Of a stretch of 64,000 nucleotides of DNA, positions 35,066 to 43,407 are shown one piece after another. This DNA is from CAIYRG01 sp965247505 (lineage in GTDB: Bacteria > Pseudomonadota > Alphaproteobacteria > Micropepsales > Micropepsaceae): contig OZ252020.1 in NCBI GenBank assembly GCA_965247505.1, positions 1,984,001-2,048,000 on the forward strand, given 5' to 3'. A program made the translations under genes and the position numbers. The number at the start of each line of letters is the position of its first letter. The stretch's first letter is position 1. The notes beneath the pieces are model-generated. The model saw only the letters and a program-made list of their open reading frames with translations. It did no database searches and had not been told where the DNA came from.

Positions 35066-35497
35066 ATGTCGGGATGGAACAATGATCTAAATCTGGCCTA
35101 TGCAATCTTCCGGGTTACGCTTGGCGTAAACATTTTTTTCCACGGCGCAATGCGTTTGATTACCGGGTTGGATGCGTGGGTGATGGAGCAAGGAGCGGCA
35201 TTCACCGAAACGCTGCTTCCGATGTGGTCCGTCCATGCGTTTCTCACCGTGTTGCCGTTTATCGAAGTGGTCCTCGGGACACTCACGACACTTGGTCTTT
35301 TTACGCGCTGGTCCCTGCTTGGCGGTAGTCTGATGATGTTCATTCTCGTGTTTGGTAATCTTATGCGCCAAGACTGGGGCACGGTCGGGAACAATATGCA
35401 TTATGTGCTCTATTACGCCGTTATGATTGCGGCGCTTCGTTATAATTGGTTCGCGCTCGACACAAAGCGCTCTGCCGGTCAAGAATCCGCTGCGTAA
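35066..35497 (+). CDS. DoxX family membrane protein
   Basis: A 143-residue protein with four membrane helices: YAIFRVTLGVNIFFHGAMRL, VLPFIEVVLGTLTTLGLFT, LLGGSLMMFILVFGNLM and YVLYYAVMIAALRY. The layout is that of DoxX/DoxD-like quinone-linked membrane proteins. The start at the ATG at 35066-35068 is preferred over the upstream-extended frame at 34997. It is followed after 26 bases by the SWYG-family secreted protein gene and is probably in one operon with it. Its exact redox role is unknown. Confidence 0.82.
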   Translation: MSGWNNDLNLAYAIFRVTLGVNIFFHGAMRLITGLDAWVMEQGAAFTETLLPMWSVHAFLTVLPFIEVVLGTLTTLGLFTRWSLLGGSLMMFILVFGNLMRQDWGTVGNNMHYVLYYAVMIAALRYNWFALDTKRSAGQESAA

Positions 35498-35523
35498 ACG
35501 CAGCGTGAAAAAGGAGACAGAAG

Positions 35524-36372
35524 ATGTTTGATGTCGCCTCAGCAAACAGAATTTCCGCAGCGGGTATGCTCGCCACTGTCGCTGCTTTATTGCTGGCCAC
35601 TCCTGCTGCCGCTCAGCCCGTGCAATGGCCCGACCTTGGTTCGGGCGTGTCGGTTTGGGGCGGAATCGGCGGAGGCGAATTCATTCCCATTCCCGGCGGC
35701 CCCGTGCCGGTCACCCAGGACCCGCGCTACGCCCGCGTGGCCAATGCACAAAGCCGGATCACCGGAGAACAGCCGAACTACCGAATCAGCGACGTCAGCA
35801 ACCCCAATCTGATGCAATGGGCGCGCGACGTGATGCAGCAGGACAACGACGAAGTGCTTGCCGGTAAAATCGCTTTCTCGCCGCGCTCGACCTGTAGTCC
35901 CGCAGGCGTGCCTGGCTTTGTCCTCATGGGTGGGGGCGGGACGCATGTTCTACAAACGGCAGATCAGGTGGTGATGATCCATGAAGGCGATGCACAAATG
36001 CGGCGCATCCATTTAAATGTTCCGCATTCCGAAAACCCTAAACCGTCCTGGTATGGGGATTCGGTCGGCCATTACGAGGGCGACACGCTTGTGGTCGACA
36101 CCATCGGCTTAAACGATAGAAGCTTCATTGATGCCTACCGCACGCCGCACACAGAGAAACTTCATGTCATCGAGCGTTGGCGACTGCTCGACGGCGGCGA
36201 CGTTTTGGAAGTTCATGTCACGGTCGATGATCCCGGCACCTTTGTTCAGCCCTGGCAGGTATTCCGTCGTTTTCAGCGCGAGGCAAAGCCGCTTGAAGAG
36301 ATGCGGTGCGCCGAGAACAACGAACAATTTTACAGTGAATTCATTCCCATCGCAGATAGTCTTGATTTTTGA
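35524..36372 (+). CDS. Secreted protein of unknown function, SWYGxSxGHYEGDTLV family (paralogue at 24.7 kb)
   Basis: A 282-residue exported protein (signal peptide to TPAAAQP). It shares SWYGDSVGHYEGDTLVVDTIG, LHVIERWRLLDGGDVLEVHV and a C-terminal CAENN with the protein at 24731-25657, although the first 100 or so residues differ. A Gly-rich stretch (GGGGTHVL) precedes the common core. It follows a DoxX gene and precedes an esterase gene with short gaps, suggesting an operon. Function unknown. Confidence 0.8.
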   Translation: MFDVASANRISAAGMLATVAALLLATPAAAQPVQWPDLGSGVSVWGGIGGGEFIPIPGGPVPVTQDPRYARVANAQSRITGEQPNYRISDVSNPNLMQWARDVMQQDNDEVLAGKIAFSPRSTCSPAGVPGFVLMGGGGTHVLQTADQVVMIHEGDAQMRRIHLNVPHSENPKPSWYGDSVGHYEGDTLVVDTIGLNDRSFIDAYRTPHTEKLHVIERWRLLDGGDVLEVHVTVDDPGTFVQPWQVFRRFQREAKPLEEMRCAENNEQFYSEFIPIADSLDF

Positions 36373-36440
36373 TCGATCACGCCGGTGGCGCACTGCCACT
36401 CACGCGTTGACCGGTCTCTCGCCAAACCAAGGAATTCGTC

Positions 36441-37301
36441 ATGAGAAAAGCACTCATTCTTGTTGCGCTGTGTTTGTTGGCAACTCAGGCGCATGCCCAA
36501 GACTATTGGGCCCATCGATTGGCTGTTGACATCGATGCGCGATATGGCGAGGACCCAGCGCAGACCGCGGATCTATATATTCAGGCGCAGCGACCGGCGC
36601 CCGGCTCGGGGCTTGAGCCGCTAGATGAACCCCGTCCCACGCTAATCTGGTTTCATGGCGGCGGTTGGGTCGCCGGCGACAAAGCCAGCAATCTCAATCG
36701 TACAGTGCAATATTTGGAACGCGGTTGGCATGTCGCCAATGTGCATTACCGAGTGGGGACGGGCACGGCTCCTGAGGCCGTTGACGATGCGATGTGCGCC
36801 TACAAATGGGTTGTAGAAAGAGTGCCAGCGCACCGGACGCAGTGATCGCTTTGTGGTGAGCGGCGGATCCGCGGGCGGGCATTTGGCCTTGGTAGTGGGA
36901 TTGTTAAACGCTGCCGGCGATCACCCTTGCCGCGCCGATGTCGCGCCGAGCGCAGTTGTGAATTGGTATGGGATCACCGACATCAAGGCGGTCGAACAAT
37001 TTCTCACCGATACGGGCGTGGAACGAAACTACGCGCAGCTATGGGTAGAAGACATGAACCGGATGGACGAGATTTCGTCGCGTACTCTCCGCAATCGCTT
37101 GTCTCGGACAATGCTCCGCCAATTATCTCGATCCATGGCACCGCCGATCCTACTGTCCCTTATGTGCAAGCCACACAGCTGCATGCGGCGCTTAAGTCGC
37201 GCAATCGCTTGGTGAGTCTTGAAGGCGGCACCCATGGTGGGTTCAGCGACGCGCAATATGAAGAAGCGATCGCCGCGATCTTCGAATTCTTGGACGAATA
37301 A
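36441..37301 (+). pseudogene. Secreted alpha/beta-hydrolase (esterase/lipase, BD-FAE/HSL-like), two frameshifts
   Basis: A signal peptide (ALCLLATQAHAQD) is followed by the esterase oxyanion motif LIWFHGGGWVAGDKASNL in frame 1. Around 36830-36843 the frame changes, and the nucleophile elbow FVVSGGSAGGHLALVVGLL is read in another frame. Near 37075-37090 it returns to the first frame for the Asp and His regions (ISIHGTADPTVP, GGTHGGFSD). All three catalytic parts are present, so a single base loss and a later gain broke an otherwise complete gene, unless these are sequence errors. The enzyme would be exported and hydrolyse esters, possibly together with the preceding SWYG-family protein. Confidence 0.83.
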
Positions 37302-37540
37302 AGCCATTCGAACGAACGGTTTGGCGGGCTCGCTTCAAGCGCCGGCATCGATCAATGCTGCCCGAATGCTCGGCGGGGAACTCCAATTTATCCAGGGTTT
37401 AAGCCAGGAATTTCCGCCTTTTTGTCGCCACACTCCATTCAGGACGAGTTCATTGCAACTCGTTCAGACTCCTCCACGAAACAGGCAAATGGGTGCGCCA
37501 TTGCACTCAATTTTTGCCGTGAAAAGGAAGAGCCAGGATC

Positions 37541-39160
37541 ATGTGGAATCAAAAGAACGCTGCACTTGCAATAGCTGCAATCGTGGCCGGGCTTAGCAAC
37601 CCTTCTGCGCTGGCCCAAAATTATAATGGTGAGTCCGGCTATTACGATGACAATGGAGCCGGACAGTATGGAACTGGGCAATATGGCGCTGAGCCATATT
37701 ATAGTTCCTATGACGATTCCGGTTATTACAACCAGGGCGCGGCCAATTCATATGGCCCAAATCAATATGATTCTGGGCAATATGGGGATGGAGTCAGCTT
37801 CGATTACTTTTACGACAGCCTCGCACCGCACGGGCAATGGTTCCGCCACGCGCGCTGGGGCGATGTTTGGCGTCCGATCAATGTGAGCCCAGATTTCCGT
37901 CCCTATTATCAGGACGGTTATTGGGCCAACACGACCGAATATGGCTGGAGCTGGGTGTCGGATCACTCCTGGGGCGACATCGCATTTCATTATGGCCGTT
38001 GGGTAAACGATCCCTATGACGGGTGGCTCTGGGTTCCGGGTTATGTCTGGGGACCGTCATGGGTGATCTGGCGCTCTAGTGGAGACTATCTCGGATGGTT
38101 TCCCATGCCGCCAACCGATTCCTTCCTATTGGGCGTCCAAACTTACGACAATAGCTGGCGCAATTGGAATCAAAGCTTCGGCTACACCAATTGGTATGGC
38201 CCCAGCTATGGTTTGAACTGGTCGATCTCGCAATGGGTGTTCGTCGATCAGCGCAGATTCGGCCATCGTGATTCTCGCCGCTGGGTGGCGCCGCGCAATC
38301 GCGTGCGCAGCCTGGTGCGCAACTCCCGGAATATAACGAACTATGTCACCGAGAACAATTACATCTCGAACCGCAGCCTCCGCGGACGCCGCTTTAATCG
38401 TGGCCGCGGCTTGGGCTATGACGCGCGCCCTGCACGCGAAGTATTCGGACGCGAAACGCGTCGCACCAGAGCCGATGCGGGCAGACGCATCCATGAGCGC
38501 GAGCGCCGCTTCAATGGCGGCAATCCCGACGCTTCGGCCCGCGAGCGTCTTGCAACCCTGCCACGAGGCGACCGTCGTAATGCGCAAAACTGCCTAGAAC
38601 GCCGCAGAGCTGAGCGCGCTACGCAAGAACCGCGTGTGGGTGACGAGAATGTCCGGCCCGGTCGGCCACGGCGCGATGCAAACACCGGCATTGGTGGGCG
38701 CAACGGACAAGGCGTGGACCAGCGTCCGCGCCGTGAAGCCGGTGCCGGCAATGCTGGTCGCAATACACAGCGCGCGAACCCGCGTCCGGGACGTGAGCAG
38801 ACCGCACAACAGCCGCGTGTGCGCAACGAGAATGTGCGCCCGGGACGTCAGTGGACAACCACGCAGCCGCGTGTGCGCAACGAGAATGCACGGCCGCAGC
38901 GCTCGCGCCGCGAGCAGACAGCGCAGCAGCCCCGCACACGCACGCAGAACGTTGCGCCGCAGCGCCCGCGTCGGGCGGCGCGTGCACAGCAGACTCAAAG
39001 AGCACAGCCGGTGCAACGTGCCGCGCGCGCTGAGCGTCCTCAACGCGCACAGCGCCAACAACGCCCACAGCGCGAGAGAGCAACACGCCAAACGCGTGCA
39101 GATAACGACAATGCGCGTACCGAGCGTCCCGCGCGCGGCCGCCGCAATCGGGGCGGTTAG
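37541..39160 (+). CDS. DUF6600 protein with Tyr/Gly-rich N-terminus and long Arg-rich tail
   Basis: A 539-residue exported protein. After a signal peptide (GLSNPSALAQN) comes a Tyr/Gly/Gln-rich low-complexity region (residues 27-85). A tryptophan-rich DUF6600 core follows (APHGQWFRHARWGDVWRP, YGWSWVSDHSWGDIAFHYGRW, GYVWGPSWVIWR). Residues 260-539 are a strongly basic tail of repeated RNENVRPGR, EQTAQQPRVR and QRPRRAARAQ-type units with few other residues. Such proteins are thought to sit in the envelope; the basic tail could bind acidic polymers or lipopolysaccharide. Long artefactual frames occur on the opposite strand. An inverted repeat CGAGTT/AACTCG lies at 37445-37462 in the upstream gap. 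Confidence 0.8.
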   Translation: MWNQKNAALAIAAIVAGLSNPSALAQNYNGESGYYDDNGAGQYGTGQYGAEPYYSSYDDSGYYNQGAANSYGPNQYDSGQYGDGVSFDYFYDSLAPHGQWFRHARWGDVWRPINVSPDFRPYYQDGYWANTTEYGWSWVSDHSWGDIAFHYGRWVNDPYDGWLWVPGYVWGPSWVIWRSSGDYLGWFPMPPTDSFLLGVQTYDNSWRNWNQSFGYTNWYGPSYGLNWSISQWVFVDQRRFGHRDSRRWVAPRNRVRSLVRNSRNITNYVTENNYISNRSLRGRRFNRGRGLGYDARPAREVFGRETRRTRADAGRRIHERERRFNGGNPDASARERLATLPRGDRRNAQNCLERRRAERATQEPRVGDENVRPGRPRRDANTGIGGRNGQGVDQRPRREAGAGNAGRNTQRANPRPGREQTAQQPRVRNENVRPGRQWTTTQPRVRNENARPQRSRREQTAQQPRTRTQNVAPQRPRRAARAQQTQRAQPVQRAARAERPQRAQRQQRPQRERATRQTRADNDNARTERPARGRRNRGG

Positions 39161-39188
39161 GTCGGGGTTGTCCGACGCGCCTACAACT

Positions 39189-39365
39189 TGTCATCCCCGG
39201 CGAGCATCGCCCCGCGTGCTTCGCACGCGAATCCAAAAAAATGGCGCGCAAAGCGCGCCGGGGCGATGTGAGGGAAGGGGACCCAGGTGTCGAATATTGT
39301 GTGGCGTCGCTACCTGGGTTCCCTTCCCACCGCAACGCTAACGCATTGCGGTGCCGGGAATGACA
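39189..39365. repeat. Intergenic palindromic element, bounded by TGTCATCCCCGG and its inverse
   Basis: The 312-base gap between the DUF6600 and FAH genes contains no gene. It holds an element bounded by TGTCATCCCCGG (39189) and GCCGGGAATGACA (ending 39365), with inner palindromes such as CGTGCTTCGCACG, GCGCAAAGCGCGC and GGGACCCAGGT/ACCTGGGTTCCC. A similar element lies at 58340-58542. Both sit between gene ends, where such elements could act as bidirectional hairpins. Confidence 0.65.
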
Positions 39366-39472
39366 GTTTTGGTTGGGTTTGAAATCGTCGCTGTGGCCCG
39401 CCAAATTCTGCGGGGAACGGCTAACGCGCTGCGCCACATCCCCGGAGGACCACAAGATTTTTTCTGTAGATC

Positions 39473-40336
39473 TTACAAATCGTCTTCGGTGCGGTTTCTT
39501 AAAACTCCGATCTCAGCCACTTCGACTTCGACCACATCGCCGGGCACAAGCCATTTTTTCGGGTTTTGATGTCCGCCCGCGCCGACAGGCGTTCCGGTAA
39601 ATATAAGATCGCCGGGTTTAAGTGTCGCGAACATTGAGATGTAACGGATCAGTTCCGCCAAATCCCAAGTCAAACGATCGGTGGTGTCATCCTGGCGCAG
39701 CTCGCCATTCACCCGTGTCATAAGACGAAGATTCGCTCCAGGGTTAAGCTCATCGCTTGTGACAACCCAGGGCCCCATCGCGCCCGATTTGTCGAAATTC
39801 TTTCCTTGCGTGACGTTGAGTGTGCCGTGACGCAGCCAGTCGCGCACGCTGCCTTCATTGCCGAGCGTTAAGCCGAAGACATGATCAAGCGCGTCTTCGC
39901 GGGCGATGTTGCGACCTTCCTTGCCCATCACAATTACGATCTCGCCTTCATAATCGAACTGCTCCGAAACCGTGGGGCGCAAAATCGGCTGCTCGTGCCC
40001 GACAATGGAATTGGGAAAACGCACAAAGAGATTCGGATATTTCGGCTTTTCTCTGTTGTCGGCATATTCGGCAACGCGCGCTGGGTAATTGATCCCAACA
40101 CAAACGATTTTCTCAGCGCCGGGCACCGGCGGCGCGAAAGTGATGGCGGAGAGCTTGTGATCGGGTGCGCCCCCGGCCGCGTCCCGGGCCTTTTGAAGCG
40201 CCGTTTCGCCGCCGCGGATGACATCGATGAGCGTCGGATATTCGCTTCCCAGCTTGGGCCCCAGATCGATAATCCCGTCGCCCGAAACCACGCCATAGCT
40301 GGCGCCTCCGTCAGTCTCAAAAGATACAAACCGCAT
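39473..40336 (-). CDS. Fumarylacetoacetate hydrolase (FAH) family protein, second copy
   Basis: A 287-residue FAH-domain protein with KIVCVGINYPARVAEY, the acidic metal-binding segment TVSEQFDYEGEIVIVMGKEGR, MGPWVVTSDELNPGANL and a late FTGTPVGAGGHQNPKKWLVPGD. It is related to, but clearly diverged from, the protein at 29183-30028. Its start is 3 bases from the stop of the upstream dihydroxyphthalate decarboxylase-like gene, so the two form an operon. Probable role: hydrolysis or decarboxylation of an acylpyruvate-like ring-cleavage product. Confidence 0.92.
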   Translation of the reverse strand: MRFVSFETDGGASYGVVSGDGIIDLGPKLGSEYPTLIDVIRGGETALQKARDAAGGAPDHKLSAITFAPPVPGAEKIVCVGINYPARVAEYADNREKPKYPNLFVRFPNSIVGHEQPILRPTVSEQFDYEGEIVIVMGKEGRNIAREDALDHVFGLTLGNEGSVRDWLRHGTLNVTQGKNFDKSGAMGPWVVTSDELNPGANLRLMTRVNGELRQDDTTDRLTWDLAELIRYISMFATLKPGDLIFTGTPVGAGGHQNPKKWLVPGDVVEVEVAEIGVLRNRTEDDL

Positions 40337-40338
40337 TT

Positions 40339-41334
40339 CTAAATCACGATCTTTGTCGTCACGCCTTTAGGGAAATATTCCTCGATCTTGACGTGTCTGT
40401 GCGCGATGCCCTGCTGATAGCTATAGAGCGCCAATTGCTCGAAGGCCGGGCGGTTTTCTTCAATGCCGTAAGGGAACGGATCGCCGCCAAACATGTCGCG
40501 CATGCGCCGCGCATAGGCCGGAAGCCAGGCCACCGGATAGCGCGAGACGGCGGGATCGAGCATGCGCTCGACGCTGCGGTTCTTCGATTCCAAGAAAGCA
40601 TTATAGAGATTGCGCGCGATCCAAGGATTGTCCTCAAGCAGCGCGCGCTTCAGCGCGATAATATGCATGATGGGCCAAACTTTGGTCTTCTCGAAATATT
40701 CCTGCTCCATCTCGACGTAATCGGGATAGAGCCGCACGACATCGGGATGGCCTTCCAAAAAGCATGTCGGTGGGCGCGCAATGATGGCGCAATCGATCTC
40801 TCCGGACGCCAGCAACTCGCTTAAGGATTTATCGGCCACGCGTGTCAGCTTCGTTCCTTCAGGCAGGCTCAGCTCGACTTTCTCGACCCGGCCCGGCGCG
40901 TTGGCCCCAGCCTGATACCAATGCACGTCTTGCAGCTTCACGCCCTGCTCATTGTGCATCCAGCCACGCATATAAACGGCTGCAGAATGGGCCCATTCGG
41001 GCGAGCCGATTTTCTTACCCTTCAAATCCTGCACCGTTTTGATGCCGCTATTCTTGTTCACGTAAAACGAGCCGAAGCGGAACAGGCGCGAGCAGACGAC
41101 CGGAATGCCGATAATATCGGAATCTTCGCGGGTGACCTGGGCGGTGAATTTGGCAAAGGACAGTTCGGAAACGTCCCATTCACGGTTCAGCGTAAAGCGC
41201 GCGAACACTTCGTGATGGCCATGCATCAACCAAGTGTGGTCGATACCCTCGGCGTTGACCACGCCGGTGCGAAAATCACGGAAATGATCGTAATCGGTCG
41301 TAGCAATCGTCAGTTTGACATTCGTCCGGCTCAT
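40339..41334 (-). CDS. 4,5-dihydroxyphthalate decarboxylase-like protein (NMT1/SBP-like fold)
   Basis: A 331-residue protein resembling 4,5-dihydroxyphthalate decarboxylase, a family with a type II periplasmic-binding fold but no signal peptide. Features: LTIATTDYDHFRDFRTGVV at the start, DVSELSFAKFTAQ, IVVCS-like RLFRFGSFYVNKNSGI, and a central DLKGKKIGSPEWAHSAAVYMRGW segment that matches binding-protein ligand loops. It lacks a leader, so it should act in the cytoplasm. It would decarboxylate a hydroxylated aromatic acid, giving the substrate of ring cleavage. The downstream FAH gene is only 2 bases away. Closeness to an MFS transporter gene on the other strand fits uptake of an aromatic acid. 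Confidence 0.85.
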   Translation of the reverse strand: MSRTNVKLTIATTDYDHFRDFRTGVVNAEGIDHTWLMHGHHEVFARFTLNREWDVSELSFAKFTAQVTREDSDIIGIPVVCSRLFRFGSFYVNKNSGIKTVQDLKGKKIGSPEWAHSAAVYMRGWMHNEQGVKLQDVHWYQAGANAPGRVEKVELSLPEGTKLTRVADKSLSELLASGEIDCAIIARPPTCFLEGHPDVVRLYPDYVEMEQEYFEKTKVWPIMHIIALKRALLEDNPWIARNLYNAFLESKNRSVERMLDPAVSRYPVAWLPAYARRMRDMFGGDPFPYGIEENRPAFEQLALYSYQQGIAHRHVKIEEYFPKGVTTKIVI

Positions 41335-41607
41335 TAAGCCCCTCCTTGAAAAGCGCCCCTGTTGGGGCGCGCGACATGCCTCGCTCGCGCGTGTTGGCTG
41401 CTCGTTTGGGTAATCCGGGGCCGCTTATAGCGGCGGCCTTTAGCCCCCGCCACCCCCCAACGCTAAAGGGATTTTCGGCTGCGATGCCCTTGTAGTTGCT
41501 GGATTTCCCGTGACCGCCTACTAAACTCAGCTGCGGCCCGCCCTATTCACCGGGAGGGCTCTCGCAATTAGAAATATACAGATGGATTGCTTCGGGGGGC
41601 GCAGCAT

Positions 41608-43275
41608 ATGACGGAAACAGGGACTGCGCGCCCGGCGCGGCGGCGCATGACGGCGCAAGAACGCAAAGTCATTATCGCGTCCTCTGCCGGCACGGTTTTC
41701 GAATGGTATGATTTCTACCTGGCTGGGGCACTGGCCCCGGTTATTGCCAGTGCTTTTTTTTCCGACGCGAACCCAACAGCCGGAATTATATTTGCGCTGC
41801 TCGGATTCGCCGCAGGCTTCGCAGTGCGCCCCTTCGGCGCGCTCGTATTTGGTTACTTCGGCGACATTATCGGGCGCAAATATACCTTCCTTGTCACCAT
41901 GACGGTCATGGGACTTGCAACATTCACGATCGGACTAATCCCCAATTTCGCAACTATCGGGATCGCTGCGCCAATTGCGTTCTTTGCTTGTCGTTTGTTG
42001 CAAGGCCTGGCTTTGGGCGGCGAATATGGCGGGGCGGCGACTTATGTTGCCGAGCATGCCCCGCAGGATCGCCGCGGCTATTACACCTCGTGGATCCAAA
42101 CCACGGCAACGCTGGGACTTTTATTATCGCTTCTTGTTATTCTTCTTTTGCGCCAAAGCATGTCCGAAGAGGCATTCAACGCTTGGGGCTGGCGAATCCC
42201 TTTCCTTCTTTCCGTCATTCTTCTCGGTGTCTCGCTTTGGATACGATTACAACTCGAAGAATCACCAGCTTTTAAGAAAATAAAGGATGCGGGCACCCAT
42301 TCGAAAGCGCCTTTGAAAGAAGCCTTCGGGAAATGGGAAAATGCGAAAATCGGCATCGTCGCGCTTCTTGGCGGGACCGCCGGACAAGCCGTCGTTTGGT
42401 ACACGGGGCAATTTTACGCGCTGTTATTTCTCACACAGACCCTGAAGATGAACCTCACCGGTGCGATTTTGGCGCTTGCAACCGCACTCGTGATTGCAAC
42501 GCCGTTCTTTGTTGTCTTCGGATGGTTGTCCGACACAATCGGGCGCAAGAAAATTATTATGACCGGCTGCCTATTGGCTGCGCTCACTTACTTCCCGCTT
42601 TTCGGTGCGCTTGGAAATGCGGTGAACCCGGTGCTTATGGAAGCACAACGAACTTCGCCGGTGACCGTGGTCGCCGATCCGGGCGAATGCTCGTTCCAGT
42701 TCGATCCGGTGGGAATAGCGAGCTTCACCTCGTCTTGCGACATCGCCAAATCCTTTTTAGCCAACAACGCGGTGAATTACGCCAATGAGGAAGCGCCCAC
42801 AGGCGCTATCGCGCGCATTCTTATCGGCGATGTAGAAATTGAATCATTCGATGCGGGCGCTGCAGGCGAAGGTGCGCCTGCACTGACTGAAGCGTTCAAC
42901 GTGGCTGCAACCGAAGCCATTCGCGCTGCCGGTTATCCGGCCGAGGCCAATCCCGATGGTATCAACATGCCGCTGACCATCGCGATCCTCACGCTTCTCG
43001 TTCTCTATGTGACCATGGTTTACGGGCCGATCGCCGCGCTCCTTGTCGAGCTTTATCCGACCCGAATTCGCTATTCCGGAATGTCGCTGCCCTATCACAT
43101 CGGTAATGGCTGGTTTGGTGGGTTTTTACCGACCACAGCCTTCGCGATTGTTGCAGCGACCGGAAGTATACTCTCGGGCCTTTACTACCCTGTGGCTTTC
43201 GCGTTGATGACCTTTGTCATCGGCATGCTGTTTTTGCCGGAAACAAAAGACCGCGATATTTACGCTGACGATTAA
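41608..43275 (+). CDS. MFS transporter, metabolite:H+ symporter type, with a large extra loop
   Basis: A 555-residue protein with twelve predicted helices. The family signatures are FEWYDFYLAGALAPVIA in helix 1, the GRKYTFLVTMTVMG loop, LLQGLALGGEYGGAATYVAEHAP and a second-half DTIGRKKIIMTG. This is the MHS group that imports organic acids such as shikimate, citrate or aromatic acids. Between helices 8 and 9 is an extra loop of about 110 residues, probably periplasmic, with two cysteines (GECSFQ, TSSCDI) that could pair. The start at the ATG 41606-41610 region (41608) is used. It is divergent from the decarboxylase-FAH operon and is a good candidate for the uptake step. Confidence 0.87.
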   Translation: MTETGTARPARRRMTAQERKVIIASSAGTVFEWYDFYLAGALAPVIASAFFSDANPTAGIIFALLGFAAGFAVRPFGALVFGYFGDIIGRKYTFLVTMTVMGLATFTIGLIPNFATIGIAAPIAFFACRLLQGLALGGEYGGAATYVAEHAPQDRRGYYTSWIQTTATLGLLLSLLVILLLRQSMSEEAFNAWGWRIPFLLSVILLGVSLWIRLQLEESPAFKKIKDAGTHSKAPLKEAFGKWENAKIGIVALLGGTAGQAVVWYTGQFYALLFLTQTLKMNLTGAILALATALVIATPFFVVFGWLSDTIGRKKIIMTGCLLAALTYFPLFGALGNAVNPVLMEAQRTSPVTVVADPGECSFQFDPVGIASFTSSCDIAKSFLANNAVNYANEEAPTGAIARILIGDVEIESFDAGAAGEGAPALTEAFNVAATEAIRAAGYPAEANPDGINMPLTIAILTLLVLYVTMVYGPIAALLVELYPTRIRYSGMSLPYHIGNGWFGGFLPTTAFAIVAATGSILSGLYYPVAFALMTFVIGMLFLPETKDRDIYADD

Positions 43276-43407
43276 TTCGGGCGATTGAGGCTGGCGGGGT
43301 AAGCAAATATTCACCTTGCCCACGGGCTTTGTTGCACGATTGCACTGGACCTAAGCTATTGCTGGTCTCAAGATCACTGCAGGCATCGAACCCTCGGTAA
43401 GCTCGGC

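Noticed and set aside
37748..39455. Long minus-strand frames (up to 278 codons) opposite the DUF6600 gene
   Set aside because: They mirror the Arg-rich repeated codons of the real gene and show only Cys/Ala/Arg-rich low-complexity sequence.
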